A DNA stretch of 45,107 bases from Candidatus Omnitrophota bacterium (GTDB taxonomy: Bacteria > Omnitrophota > Gorgyraeia > Zapsychrales > Fredricksoniimonadaceae), in contig JADFYF010000004.1 of assembly GCA_015233165.1 (NCBI GenBank), positions 1 through 45,107 of the forward strand, given 5' to 3'. The notes beneath the pieces were generated by a model that was given only the letters and a program-made list of their open reading frames with translations, searched no databases and was not told the DNA's origin. The translations under genes and the position numbers were made by a program. Positions 1 through 8,159 of this stretch are shown here, piece by piece (position 1 is the stretch's first letter; each line of letters starts with the position of its first letter).

Positions 1-334
1 AATCCCGTAGAATCTCTTTTGTTTCTTTGAAAACTCCTCCCAACGCGTAAGAAAAATCGCACAAAGCTTTTTTAGGGGTAATCCCCTTAAAACTGTGTTT
101 AATCTCCATTGAAATGTTTTTTGCCATCACAAAGGTCTGGCCTTTTAATTTCTTGATTTTCTGGCTCTTTTTGGCATCCGCATTCTTAACCCAGGAATCC
201 GCCATTTTGTTTGTTCCCGTCGAGAAATTCTTCTTAATTGCCGAAAAAGCTTTCTTAAAAGCACGGGTGGTTTTCGTACCTGTCTTGGTGCTGACTTTTC
301 CTCCTTCTGATAATTCTATTTTCCTATAGACCAT
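1..334 (-). CDS. Lys-rich helical protein, 3' end cut by window edge
   Basis: This partial gene is absent from the ORF track because it runs off the left edge without a stop; 111 residues are visible. The start is ATG at 334, 12 bases after the stop of the upstream HEAT-repeat gene. The protein is basic and probably alpha-helical (stretches such as AFKKAFSAIKKNF), with no signal peptide or membrane segment in the visible part. Near residues 92-108 it carries DFSYALGGVFKETKEI, which resembles a motif in the next two genes and in the two HTH regulators at 20802-22156. I do not recognise the family. By position it belongs to the magnetosome operon. Confidence 0.7.
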   Translation of the reverse strand, partial: MVYRKIELSEGGKVSTKTGTKTTRAFKKAFSAIKKNFSTGTNKMADSWVKNADAKKSQKIKKLKGQTFVMAKNISMEIKHSFKGITPKKALCDFSYALGGVFKETKEILRD

Positions 335-346
335 AATCTATAATCC

Positions 347-1390
347 TTACGATCCTGCCTTTTTAGTTCTTTTAGCCTTAAGAGCCGGTACCGCAGGAGA
401 AACAGTTTCAGAATCCGCTTGAATCTCCTTCTTGGCTTTGGCTTTCACGATCGGTGGTGTTGTCTCCTGTACGGGAGAAACATCCGGTATCGAAACATCA
501 GGCGTCAGTGGAGGCTCCTGTTTTAGAACACCTTTCTTTTTGGTAATCAAACGCGTCGCCTCATCATTTCTTAAGAACTGCGGATTCATTTGATTATCCT
601 TCCATAACTCCTGCCAGCGTTCAACCGCCTTGTCTCGGCTGTTGACAGAGGCGTCGGGATCAAACCCTAAATCGGATCCTGTAATCGCATTTAAGGCATC
701 AATCGCTTCCCTTCTGATTTTGGCATTCTCATTCTTTAATTGAAAAATAAGATAGGTAAAAGCCATGCGGTTACGGATTTTGACTGATTTACGAATAGCG
801 ACCCGGGCAACCCCTTCATCGGGATCATTAATCAATTTAACAATCGCGAACACCTCTGCTTCTGATCCCTCATGATTCAAACAATTCGCAACAAGTCTGC
901 GGATGGAACTTTCAGGATCATTCGTCATGGATAAAATCGCCAAACGCGCTTGGGGTGTATTTAACCGGCCTAAGGAGACAATACCTTTAAGTCGTATTAA
1001 CGGATCCTGTGAATGAATAATCTCAAAATCATCACCCACAGAAACATTGTTCACAACAGCTTTATCCGCCTTATTCTCGGTGACAACGGCCTGCTCCTGT
1101 TGCGACATTTTTTCCGTTGGCGGCACAATCTCCGCTGCGGGTGAGAATTTAGACAGCAATTCCTCCGCTTTCTTTTTCAAATGTTCAAACTCAGGATTTA
1201 CTGGCGGCTTTTCTTCTTTGTGATCACCATCGGTGCTCTCTAAGGAATCCCCATTTAAGGAATGATAACCATTGAGAAAAGACCTGGTAATATCCACCAG
1301 ACCATCCTGAATTTTCTGAGCCTTAGCAAAGGCAGTGCCCGTGGTATAAAAAACCTTTTTGACTATTTTCTTTCTCGAAGATTCGTCCAT
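347..1390 (-). CDS. HEAT-repeat protein of the magnetosome cluster
   Basis: This 347-residue protein has no signal peptide. Residues 11-27 hold KKVFYTTGTAFAKAQKI, a version of the motif shared by several cluster proteins. A Pro/Glu/Lys-rich linker follows to about residue 120. Residues 125-245 form three to four HEAT-like helical repeats (DPLIRLKGIVSLGRL, DPESSIRRLVANCL, DPDEGVARVAIRKS, NAKIRREAIDALNAI), a protein-interaction scaffold fold. The C-terminus is a Lys/Pro/Ala-rich tail ending KAKRTKKAGS. It sits between two other Lys-rich genes with short gaps, so it is probably co-transcribed. A scaffold or adaptor role is inference; I know no named magnetosome homologue. Confidence 0.75.
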   Translation of the reverse strand: MDESSRKKIVKKVFYTTGTAFAKAQKIQDGLVDITRSFLNGYHSLNGDSLESTDGDHKEEKPPVNPEFEHLKKKAEELLSKFSPAAEIVPPTEKMSQQEQAVVTENKADKAVVNNVSVGDDFEIIHSQDPLIRLKGIVSLGRLNTPQARLAILSMTNDPESSIRRLVANCLNHEGSEAEVFAIVKLINDPDEGVARVAIRKSVKIRNRMAFTYLIFQLKNENAKIRREAIDALNAITGSDLGFDPDASVNSRDKAVERWQELWKDNQMNPQFLRNDEATRLITKKKGVLKQEPPLTPDVSIPDVSPVQETTPPIVKAKAKKEIQADSETVSPAVPALKAKRTKKAGS

Positions 1391-1420
1391 ATCTCATCTC
1401 CCCCCTTTAAGAGGATTTTT

Positions 1421-2434
1421 CTAATTCAACTCACTGTCGGATTGCTTAAAGATTTTAATGGATGGTTTTTCCACCTCTTGCTCTGATTCTAGTATTTGAT
1501 TCTTGGGACATTTCAGCGGATAGGCTCGTTCCAAGGTTAACCTATTGAGTTTTATTAATTTTTGAGTTTTATCCTTATCCGAAGCTGTCTCAAAGGCTTC
1601 ACGAGCCTCCTGTATTTCTGGAGTCTCTTCGATACTGTATTGCAAGGGTTGACCAGAGTCCCCTTTGCTTAAAAGTTCATTAAGCCATTCCATCGGCCCT
1701 GGGGCTTCGATATAAATTTCTGGCTTATTCTTATGAATAGCATCGATTAACTCTTGTGGATTTCTTCCATCCTTCTTGAACTCTTCAATGGAAAACGAAA
1801 AGGCCGTTATTTCTTGATCGGTGAGTAAAGGCTTCTCCTCGACAACCAAGGCCTCTTGATTTTCTATGACAGGAGAGGTCTCAATGACCTCCTCCTTAGG
1901 TTCTTTGACAACAGGAGCTTCTAGCAACACCTCTTCTGTTTCTTGAGGAGCTTCCTGAACAACCTTCTTCATGACGGGGGCTTTGACGGCAACGGGCTTC
2001 TTTTTCTTAATTTCCTTTATTTCCTCTTTAGCGTCTACAACAGCTTCCACTGTCTTTTTAGCGAAGGGCCTTCCTCTTTTTTTGGCTGGGGCAGCAACAG
2101 GTTTTACTTCTTCGACTAAAGAGGACTCCTCGTCTTTAACCTCGAGTTTTTTATTGCTGTGAACGGCGTGTCTTGCCTTTTTGGCATGTTGGGCGCCTTC
2201 AGCAATGGACTGAACCCCTTCCTCAAAAGATTCTGACATTTCACAAAAACTCTTTTTGATGGAATCCCCTGTATGCTTAAACATATCCTCTGTTTTAGAT
2301 ACAGTCTCCTTCCACTCCTTACTCTTGGTGACCTTTCCTAGGTTCTTGACCTTGGCGCAAATAAGTCCTGTGCCATAGGATATGCCCTGGACGATATTTG
2401 TTATGGGATCTGTTTTCTTTTTGATTTTGACCAT
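1421..2434 (-). CDS. Lys/Glu/Ala/Pro-rich protein with N-terminal shared motif
   Basis: The ORF track begins at 2467, but the second Met at 2434 has AAGGAG six bases upstream and avoids overlap with the preceding gene, so the protein is 337 residues. Residues 16-32 read GISYGTGLICAKVKNLG, again the cluster-wide motif. Residues 35-85 look helical and polar. A long low-complexity middle follows (KKRGRPFAKK resembles an AT-hook; many VEEVKP/APVVKEP segments), and then a conserved-looking acidic C-terminal domain from about residue 215. No membrane segment is visible. The family is unrecognised. The disordered, charged linker joining two ordered ends suggests a tether or scaffold, which is inference. 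Confidence 0.7.
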   Translation of the reverse strand: MVKIKKKTDPITNIVQGISYGTGLICAKVKNLGKVTKSKEWKETVSKTEDMFKHTGDSIKKSFCEMSESFEEGVQSIAEGAQHAKKARHAVHSNKKLEVKDEESSLVEEVKPVAAPAKKRGRPFAKKTVEAVVDAKEEIKEIKKKKPVAVKAPVMKKVVQEAPQETEEVLLEAPVVKEPKEEVIETSPVIENQEALVVEEKPLLTDQEITAFSFSIEEFKKDGRNPQELIDAIHKNKPEIYIEAPGPMEWLNELLSKGDSGQPLQYSIEETPEIQEAREAFETASDKDKTQKLIKLNRLTLERAYPLKCPKNQILESEQEVEKPSIKIFKQSDSELN

Positions 2435-2451
2435 ATGAGTCTCCTTGTTTT

Positions 2452-3102
2452 TTATTGCCCCTGCCAAACAGAAATATTGGCCGCAATATCATTATCTAAT
2501 GCTATATGTCCGCCTTCGCATTCTATCACGTAGGTCGGATACTTCTGATGAAGTTTGATCGTCACTCCTGGGCGTACGCACAAACTTTCAAATCGATGAA
2601 TCTGTTGGTCATTTTGAGATTTCACATACGCAATCCTCGCCGATGTTCCTAATTTCAGCTGGTTTAAAGGAATCACACAATTCAGCGCTGTTTTATCTGA
2701 ACTCTTACAGCAATCCCCCTCGGGAATAGGTAAACCATGCGGGCATTCTTTCGGATGACCCAACAGGGTACAGATGCTGTTGACAAGCTCCAAACTGACA
2801 ATATGTTCAAATTCACAAGCCCCATTTTCAAAATCAGTCCCTAGAACATCATGGAGCAATCTCTCGGCCAATCGATGCGACCGAATTAATTGGCGGGCTT
2901 TTTTCTCACCAGCATCGGACAAATGGATCTCTTTCGCATTGGAACTGATCTCCACAAAACCCTCTTTGGATAACTTGTCCATTAAGGTCGCATCGAAACT
3001 ATCTGTCAAATTACGTTTTAAAGTATTGATAGATGTTTGTCCGGCTTCCTTCATATACCATAATTGTTCCAAATATTCATCGAGGACAAATTTGGTTTTC
3101 AT
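2452..3102 (-). CDS. DtxR/MntR-family iron-dependent repressor
   Basis: The chosen start at 3102 overlaps the stop of the FecR-domain gene as ATGA; the longer ORF-track start would lie inside that gene. The 216-residue protein has the DtxR layout: an N-terminal winged helix (about 1-65), then a dimerisation/metal domain with HRLAERLLHDVLG and GACEFEH, the Cys/Glu/His arrangement of the DtxR metal sites, then GHPKECPHGLPIP typical of the family, and a C-terminal FeoA/SH3-like domain (about 145-216, CVIPLNQLKLG onward). In this family Fe2+ or Mn2+ binding promotes operator DNA binding. Its place next to feoB implies iron control of the magnetosome cluster, but no operator could be identified by eye. 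Confidence 0.88.
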   Translation of the reverse strand: MKTKFVLDEYLEQLWYMKEAGQTSINTLKRNLTDSFDATLMDKLSKEGFVEISSNAKEIHLSDAGEKKARQLIRSHRLAERLLHDVLGTDFENGACEFEHIVSLELVNSICTLLGHPKECPHGLPIPEGDCCKSSDKTALNCVIPLNQLKLGTSARIAYVKSQNDQQIHRFESLCVRPGVTIKLHQKYPTYVIECEGGHIALDNDIAANISVWQGQ

Positions 3103-3962
3103 GCGAAGACCTTTCTGAGATTGACCATTAACGCTATATACAGCATAAACGCTAGGACAGATGCTGAAGAAACCATCTTCATGACCATCGCCGATAAACC
3201 TCTTGGACAATTATTGAGCAATATGTCCTGAATAGACGCCAGGATCGTTGAAAGCATGCTCGTAGAAACGTTTAAATTCTGGGTATTAGATATCGACGAT
3301 AATGTAGCCACATCATTCACCCAGGCCAGCCAGGCCGCTCTTTCTTGGGAGGGAATCAACTCAACACGAGAAGGCTTTTCGAATTGGGCCAAACGAACCC
3401 TCCAGCCTTCATTTAAAAGAAGCTCGTCGTCATTTTCAATGAAATTCTCATTCAGTCCTTTGACATAAATCCGGCTTTCAAAATCCGTCACAACAGCTTC
3501 CTTGCCCTTAAGCTTCACCCCAAAACTCGTCCCTCGAACTCCAGCGACGGCTACAGGAGTACGCACCTTAAAATTAGATCCCTTTTCCAGTTTTTCCAAC
3601 TTCAGCATAATCTCACCCTTGTCCATAAAAATACTCGTCTGTTTCTGGATGACATCATTCTCAATAACCACATGAAAATCACATCCGATTCTCACGATAT
3701 CTTTAAGCCCCTCATCACAGGTCACTTCCTCCGATGCTCCATTGCTGGTGGTGATTTTATCCTGAACATTAAGAACCATGCCCACCGTCGGCGTGATCTT
3801 GGCCCCATCACGTTCAATGGACACCTCGCCTGAAAGTCTAACAATGCTCGCCCGATCCTGAGTTTGGTTAAAAATAAAATTAACACCTAAGAAAACAGCG
3901 ACCAGAACGATTAAACCGGCGATCAGGTAAAAATAATTATTAAAATTCCAATCTCGTCCCAT
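3099..3962 (-). CDS. FecR-domain membrane protein
   Basis: This 287-residue protein has an N-terminal membrane segment (about 12-31, YLIAGLIVLVAVFLGVNFIF), a FecR-type beta domain (about 38-150; SGEVSIERDGAKITPTVGM and later VRTPVAVAGVRGTSFGV are characteristic), and a second hydrophobic segment near the C-terminus (about 258-282). Its topology would place the FecR domain outside the cytoplasm or inside the magnetosome lumen. FecR proteins usually transmit iron-siderophore signals to sigma factors, but stand-alone FecR domains also occur in structural membrane proteins, and no sigma-factor gene is adjacent. It lies between feoB and the DtxR gene and overlaps the latter by ATGA. Its role here is not established. 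Confidence 0.8.
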   Translation of the reverse strand: MGRDWNFNNYFYLIAGLIVLVAVFLGVNFIFNQTQDRASIVRLSGEVSIERDGAKITPTVGMVLNVQDKITTSNGASEEVTCDEGLKDIVRIGCDFHVVIENDVIQKQTSIFMDKGEIMLKLEKLEKGSNFKVRTPVAVAGVRGTSFGVKLKGKEAVVTDFESRIYVKGLNENFIENDDELLLNEGWRVRLAQFEKPSRVELIPSQERAAWLAWVNDVATLSSISNTQNLNVSTSMLSTILASIQDILLNNCPRGLSAMVMKMVSSASVLAFMLYIALMVNLRKVFA

Positions 3963-3983
3963 AGGCTCCCCTTTTTTATACTC

Positions 3984-6107
3984 CTAACCCCTAAACACAA
4001 AAACCAACGCCCAATGCAACAACCCCGCCATCGTAAAGGACACCGTCAGAAACATAATTGACATAATAACAGCCGTCTTGATTCCCATTTCCTTGCTTAA
4101 CGTAATCACGCTGGCAAAACACGGATAAAATGTCGTCGTAATAACGACCGCTACGATCGACTGAATATAATTTAACCCGCCATTTTCAACCATTTTATAA
4201 ATGACCCCCGCGGCGGCCTCCCGTCTGGCAAAAGCCAGAATAAAGATTTCTGTCATATCAGATGGCAATCCCAACCATCCCACCATCAAGGGATTAAGAG
4301 CTTGCCGCATAATCTTTAATAGACCGATATGTTCGGCCGCAAAAAGCCCGACAGCAGAGATAACAAAGATCGGAAGAGCTTCTTTTAAAAACCAGATAAT
4401 CCGATAATACGTCTTGATCGCCACCCCCTTGATGCTCGGAAAACGCATCGGGGGAAGTTGCTGGATGAAATAATTCTTTTTCTCGTCTTTAATAAATAAA
4501 TTCAACGTAAGTCCAGCGCCCACTTCCAGTAATCCTAAGGTCCCAAAGGCGATCAGCAGGGCAACAACTCCAAACTTCCCCAAGATGGCGATATTAATGG
4601 ACAGTTGCACGGAACATGGAATGGCAAAGAGAATCAGGAAATTCGTAATAAACTTCTCCTTATAAGAAGTCAATCCCTTCGTCGTCAAGGTCGCCATGGT
4701 CTTACAGCCAAATCCAAGGACGATGGACGTGATCGCCTGTCCTGTGACACCCACCTTCTCAAAGATCCTTTTAGTCAATACACTAAAATTCGTGATATAG
4801 CCGCTATCTTCAAACAAGCCATAGACAAAAAAGAATACGGAAAGAATCGGCAGCACGGTACAAACAGCATTAAAGACTCCCAACGTTAAGACGCCGTGAT
4901 TCCCAATTAAAAAGTCATTCCAGAACACAGGAAGATGAATAGAAGTAATCCATCTTAGCGTAGGATCGATGAGAAAGTAGTTTAAAGGCTTGTCGGTTAG
5001 TTGCGATGAATTGGTAACACTAAAATACACGATCGCCAAAAATCCCATTAGAATAGGAATTCCCCAAATAGGATGACGACAGGCTTGAGCAAAGTGATTG
5101 GAAAACGGAAGTTCCGTCACCATCTTCTGTTTGGTCACGACCTTGCTACAGATATCCTCGACCCATTCGTGCCGTTTGGTATGAACGTCCTGCTGTATTC
5201 TATCCTTAAGTTGTCGACGGGCCTTACCTATTTCAATACGCGCCTTGTCAACCATCTCCTTGCCATGTTTCTTCTCAAGATAAGCCTCCAGGAAAGGGTC
5301 CATTAATATCAGCAACAAAGCCTTCTTGAATTTAAAAGGCATTTCAAAAGGCAAGGAAGACATTACTTCTAGTAAGGCGCTCTCAATCTTAAAACCATAA
5401 TTGATACGGGCCTTGCTTTTCTTCGCCTTGGAAATGGCTAGTTTAATATCTTCCTTACCCATGCCACGAATGGCAATCGATTCGACAACAGTCACTCCTA
5501 ACAGAGTCTCCAGTTCTTTAGAATTAATGACAATTCCCCGTCGTGTCGATTCATCAATAGCATTAAGTACGATCACAATGGGAGTTTCCAACTCCAAAAG
5601 ATCTGCCGTCAACAAGAGGGATTGTTTATCTTGGAAAGCATCGATGCATTGAACAATAATATCTGGTTTTTCTTCTAGAATTAAATTACGAACGACCACT
5701 TCCTCCTCGGAATGGATATAAAGGCTATGCAAACTGGGGGTATCAATGATTTCATACAGCTGATCCTTATATTTCATTAAGGTCCGTTTAACTTCTATGG
5801 TCGTGCGAGGATAATTGGCCACAATGGTGTATTCACCCGTCAGGTTACTGAAAATCTGACTCTTTCCCGTATTAGGAAGACCGACAAGCGCCACCTTCTT
5901 GACCAAGGTTCCCTTAGGAAGACCATTCTGAGTAACAACGTCTTGAATGCATTCCTTGGAAGAAGGCTTTAGCGGCTTTTGGGCTGGCTTCTTAAAAAAG
6001 TTAAAGAAAGACTTCCTAGGTCTTTTAATAACCTTATCCGCCATGTAATCATGACCGGCCTGGCATTGCTGCTGCTTACCGCAAACCTTGCATTCTATTT
6101 TCCCCAT
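3984..6107 (-). CDS. feoB: FeoB ferrous iron transporter with N-terminal zinc-finger-like tail
   Basis: This is a 707-residue GTP-gated ferrous iron permease. The G domain is clear: G1 GLPNTGKS at 76-83, G3 DTPS and G4 NAID; the usual DTPG is DTPS here. The linker helical region is followed by about ten membrane segments with the two gate domains (one contains VLGFGCKT, the other FARREAAAG). The N-terminus adds a Cys/His cluster (C6, C9, C15, H19; CxxC-x5-C-x3-H) and a basic segment not found in standard E. coli FeoB. The start overlaps the AmaP-like gene by 13 bases. FeoB homologues occur in magnetosome clusters of Desulfobacterota and Nitrospirota. Likely role: Fe2+ supply for magnetite or greigite. 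Confidence 0.93.
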   Translation of the reverse strand: MGKIECKVCGKQQQCQAGHDYMADKVIKRPRKSFFNFFKKPAQKPLKPSSKECIQDVVTQNGLPKGTLVKKVALVGLPNTGKSQIFSNLTGEYTIVANYPRTTIEVKRTLMKYKDQLYEIIDTPSLHSLYIHSEEEVVVRNLILEEKPDIIVQCIDAFQDKQSLLLTADLLELETPIVIVLNAIDESTRRGIVINSKELETLLGVTVVESIAIRGMGKEDIKLAISKAKKSKARINYGFKIESALLEVMSSLPFEMPFKFKKALLLILMDPFLEAYLEKKHGKEMVDKARIEIGKARRQLKDRIQQDVHTKRHEWVEDICSKVVTKQKMVTELPFSNHFAQACRHPIWGIPILMGFLAIVYFSVTNSSQLTDKPLNYFLIDPTLRWITSIHLPVFWNDFLIGNHGVLTLGVFNAVCTVLPILSVFFFVYGLFEDSGYITNFSVLTKRIFEKVGVTGQAITSIVLGFGCKTMATLTTKGLTSYKEKFITNFLILFAIPCSVQLSINIAILGKFGVVALLIAFGTLGLLEVGAGLTLNLFIKDEKKNYFIQQLPPMRFPSIKGVAIKTYYRIIWFLKEALPIFVISAVGLFAAEHIGLLKIMRQALNPLMVGWLGLPSDMTEIFILAFARREAAAGVIYKMVENGGLNYIQSIVAVVITTTFYPCFASVITLSKEMGIKTAVIMSIMFLTVSFTMAGLLHWALVFVFRG

Positions 6108-6910
6108 AACATCCTCGATAAAAGTGTCGATTTCTTGGCAATTGGATGATTCACTTCAAGCAACTTTTCGATTTCATCGTCAGAACGCTGAGCTGTGAAA
6201 TCTTCTTCAACAGCTAAGTCCTCACTTACGTTATGATTCGTCGCTTGAGTCAGAACAGGTTGCTCGATGGTATGCACTCCCACCTCTTGAAGAACAGGTT
6301 CAGGAACAACAGCCTGGGTGGTTACGACGGGAGCTGCTGTTTCTTTAACCTCATTAGATACAAAATATTTCTTTTTAGGATCAATACTGACCTCTTGAAC
6401 ATTAAAATCAAATTTAAACTTGTTTAAGGCAAAGACATTTTGAATCTCAATCCTTAATCTCTTTTCAATGTCACTTAAGACATGATGAACCGACGGGACA
6501 CCATTTAATTGAATGGACACTGGAATCACCAGCCCCTCCTTGTGGTCGTTAATAAAATCGGCCCTAAAATGCGTGACATAAGGATTTTGTGATCCCACCT
6601 GCTCGACGAAATCAATAAGAGTCCTATAAGCAATATTTAAAGACTTCCCATCCTGCTCAATCGACATTGTCTTTGGAACCGGCTTGGTGCGTGCGGCCAA
6701 GAGCAATAAAATGAACCCCAGGAGGATAAAGAATCCGCCTACAATTTGAATCGTTTTAAATGCCGCCGGCATACTCAGAAGTTGATTGTAAAGAGTCACC
6801 AGCTTCGAGGGCGATAATTTACCGACGCCAACAGATAGAAATACCAAACCTTCAAACATACAAATAGCAGCTGCAAACATTAAAAATATTTTCATCAAGA
6901 CTGTTTTCAT
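6095..6910 (-). CDS. AmaP/Asp23-like membrane anchor protein
   Basis: This 271-residue protein has two N-terminal membrane segments (about 5-27 and 52-72), then a domain (about 80-175) that resembles the alkaline-shock-protein anchor AmaP and the Asp23 fold, with predicted alternating strands and an amphipathic helix (VHHVLSDIEKRLRIEIQNVF). A Val/Pro/Glu-rich linker leads to an acidic C-terminal patch (DDEIEKLLEVN). In Firmicutes AmaP anchors Asp23 at the membrane. The match here is based on architecture and pattern only. The gene overlaps feoB by 13 bases, which suggests translational coupling and a link to iron transport or magnetosome membrane organisation. Confidence 0.6.
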   Translation of the reverse strand: MKTVLMKIFLMFAAAICMFEGLVFLSVGVGKLSPSKLVTLYNQLLSMPAAFKTIQIVGGFFILLGFILLLLAARTKPVPKTMSIEQDGKSLNIAYRTLIDFVEQVGSQNPYVTHFRADFINDHKEGLVIPVSIQLNGVPSVHHVLSDIEKRLRIEIQNVFALNKFKFDFNVQEVSIDPKKKYFVSNEVKETAAPVVTTQAVVPEPVLQEVGVHTIEQPVLTQATNHNVSEDLAVEEDFTAQRSDDEIEKLLEVNHPIAKKSTLLSRMLWGK

Positions 6911-6924
6911 AGGTCGGCTCTCCT

Positions 6925-7269
6925 TTAAAGATTAAAAAGTAATTCTCGACAAGACTCAGGAGTCTGAAGCTTGCCTGAGTCACGCTCGATACGATGAATC
7001 AAATTTTTAGCGGTTTCTTTTAACTCTGCTTTAACCACCTCTTGTTTTGTCCCACCTGATTTAAGTTTAATGATTAAACCCATCACACCCATCATTTCAA
7101 AAAAAGAAGCCTGGCTGCAAATCGTTTGAATATCGTGTTTCAAGATCATCTCCACGTCGAATTTCTTTAATTCTTCCGCCATCGCAGACCCTTTATCGAG
7201 ACGTTCCATTCCTTGATGGGCCGCGTCATTTAAAATCTCGGATAGCTTATGTCTAAGTGGGGCAATCAT
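6925..7269 (-). CDS. Unknown 114-residue helical cytoplasmic protein
   Basis: The protein is short, soluble and probably all-helical, with no membrane segment, Cys cluster or known motif that I can see. Its start overlaps the stop of the upstream PDZ gene as TAATG, so translation is coupled to it. The gap to the AmaP-like gene is 14 bases. The sequence has a fairly hydrophobic central helix (ASFFEMMGVMGLIIKLKS) and a basic C-terminal helix. I do not recognise the family. Position within the feoB/PDZ run makes a magnetosome-associated role likely, without a specific function. Confidence 0.65.
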   Translation of the reverse strand: MIAPLRHKLSEILNDAAHQGMERLDKGSAMAEELKKFDVEMILKHDIQTICSQASFFEMMGVMGLIIKLKSGGTKQEVVKAELKETAKNLIHRIERDSGKLQTPESCRELLFNL

Positions 7270-7952
7270 TATTTAAGCGGCACGATGGGGGTAAACCCAT
7301 CCATTTCGCCTTCTCCTAAGGTGATTAAACATTTCTTTTTCTGTCCGTTACGCATATAAACAACCTTATAAGAAGCTTCAGGAGGGGCCTTTGTCACCAT
7401 ATCCTGAAACTGTTTAAGATCTACAATTTCCTTCGCGTTAAAATCAAGAAGAATATCCCCGGCTTGTAATCCAGCCTTTTGGGCCCAGGATGCCCCCATC
7501 ACTCCTGTGATTTTAATCTTGCCGCCTGTAATCTCGACGACTTCAGTACCAAATTTCTTAATTAAGACAGGCTTATCCTGGGTATCAAGAATCGGAATCA
7601 TCCCGTTATTTAAAGCCGCCGGTTGAGTAGGCTCCTGAACAGCGGGGATCCCTTGAACTTGATACTGAGGATATTGTCCCGAAACTCCATTGGGATACGG
7701 GAAAGCCGCAGGTCCTGCAAAAGCTGCCTGAGCGGCGGGCTGAACGTTATAAGACGGAATAGGTGCCATGGTCATCCCCTGGCCATTATTTCCATTAGGT
7801 GTAAACGCTGTCGTTTTCCATACGTCTGCCGTCTTAATCTCATGGAGAGCCTCGGCTGACATGGTCTGAACCGCGGGATGATTAAAAATGGAAATAATCA
7901 ACATCGCCAAGAATAATGCGGCACAGATGGTTATGAAAACTTCTTTTTTCAT
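7269..7952 (-). CDS. Membrane-anchored single-PDZ protein (MamP/MamE-like)
   Basis: This 227-residue protein has one N-terminal membrane anchor (about 6-24), a Pro/Ala/Gln/Tyr-rich linker (about 45-115) and a C-terminal PDZ domain (about 120-215) with the ligand-groove pattern GASWAQKAGLQAGDILLDFN. There is no CXXCH motif and no protease triad. Single-anchor PDZ proteins of this kind occur next to MamE and MamP in magnetosome clusters and present the PDZ domain on the periplasmic or luminal side. It overlaps the following gene by one base (TAATG). Whether it binds MamE, MamN or the TauE protein upstream is unknown. Confidence 0.8.
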   Translation of the reverse strand: MKKEVFITICAALFLAMLIISIFNHPAVQTMSAEALHEIKTADVWKTTAFTPNGNNGQGMTMAPIPSYNVQPAAQAAFAGPAAFPYPNGVSGQYPQYQVQGIPAVQEPTQPAALNNGMIPILDTQDKPVLIKKFGTEVVEITGGKIKITGVMGASWAQKAGLQAGDILLDFNAKEIVDLKQFQDMVTKAPPEASYKVVYMRNGQKKKCLITLGEGEMDGFTPIVPLK

Positions 7953-7964
7953 TGGTCACCCACC

Positions 7965-8144
7965 TTAGTTTGTTTGATGATCAGGTCTTCCTAATAAGAA
8001 ATACAGAAACATCCCGATTCCCGGAACAAACACGATCAATCCAATCCACAGCAGCTTTTTTTCGATCGATAATCGCCCTCGCATCGCATCGACGATGGCA
8101 ATGATGTCGAACATAATGAGAATTGTTGGTAATAAGCATTCCAT
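7965..8144 (-). CDS. Small two-helix membrane protein, PLDc_N-like
   Basis: This 59-residue gene is missing from the ORF track because it is under 60 residues. Start ATG at 8144 has a strong AAAGGAGAG site seven to eight bases upstream, and the reading frame fills the gap between TauE and the PDZ gene. It has two hydrophobic segments (about 4-19 and 32-51). The second, LLWIGLIVFVPGIGMFLYFL, matches the cardiolipin-synthase N-terminal (PLDc_N) pattern of Trp, hydrophobics, PG, then YxLxGR. Small two-helix proteins such as MamI act in magnetosome membrane formation, but this one is not clearly MamI. Confidence 0.75.
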   Translation of the reverse strand: MECLLPTILIMFDIIAIVDAMRGRLSIEKKLLWIGLIVFVPGIGMFLYFLLGRPDHQTN

Positions 8145-8159
8145 GTGACTCTCCTTTTG

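Noticed and set aside
114-329. Plus-strand ORF at left edge
   Set aside because: It is the shadow of the minus-strand partial gene 1-334.
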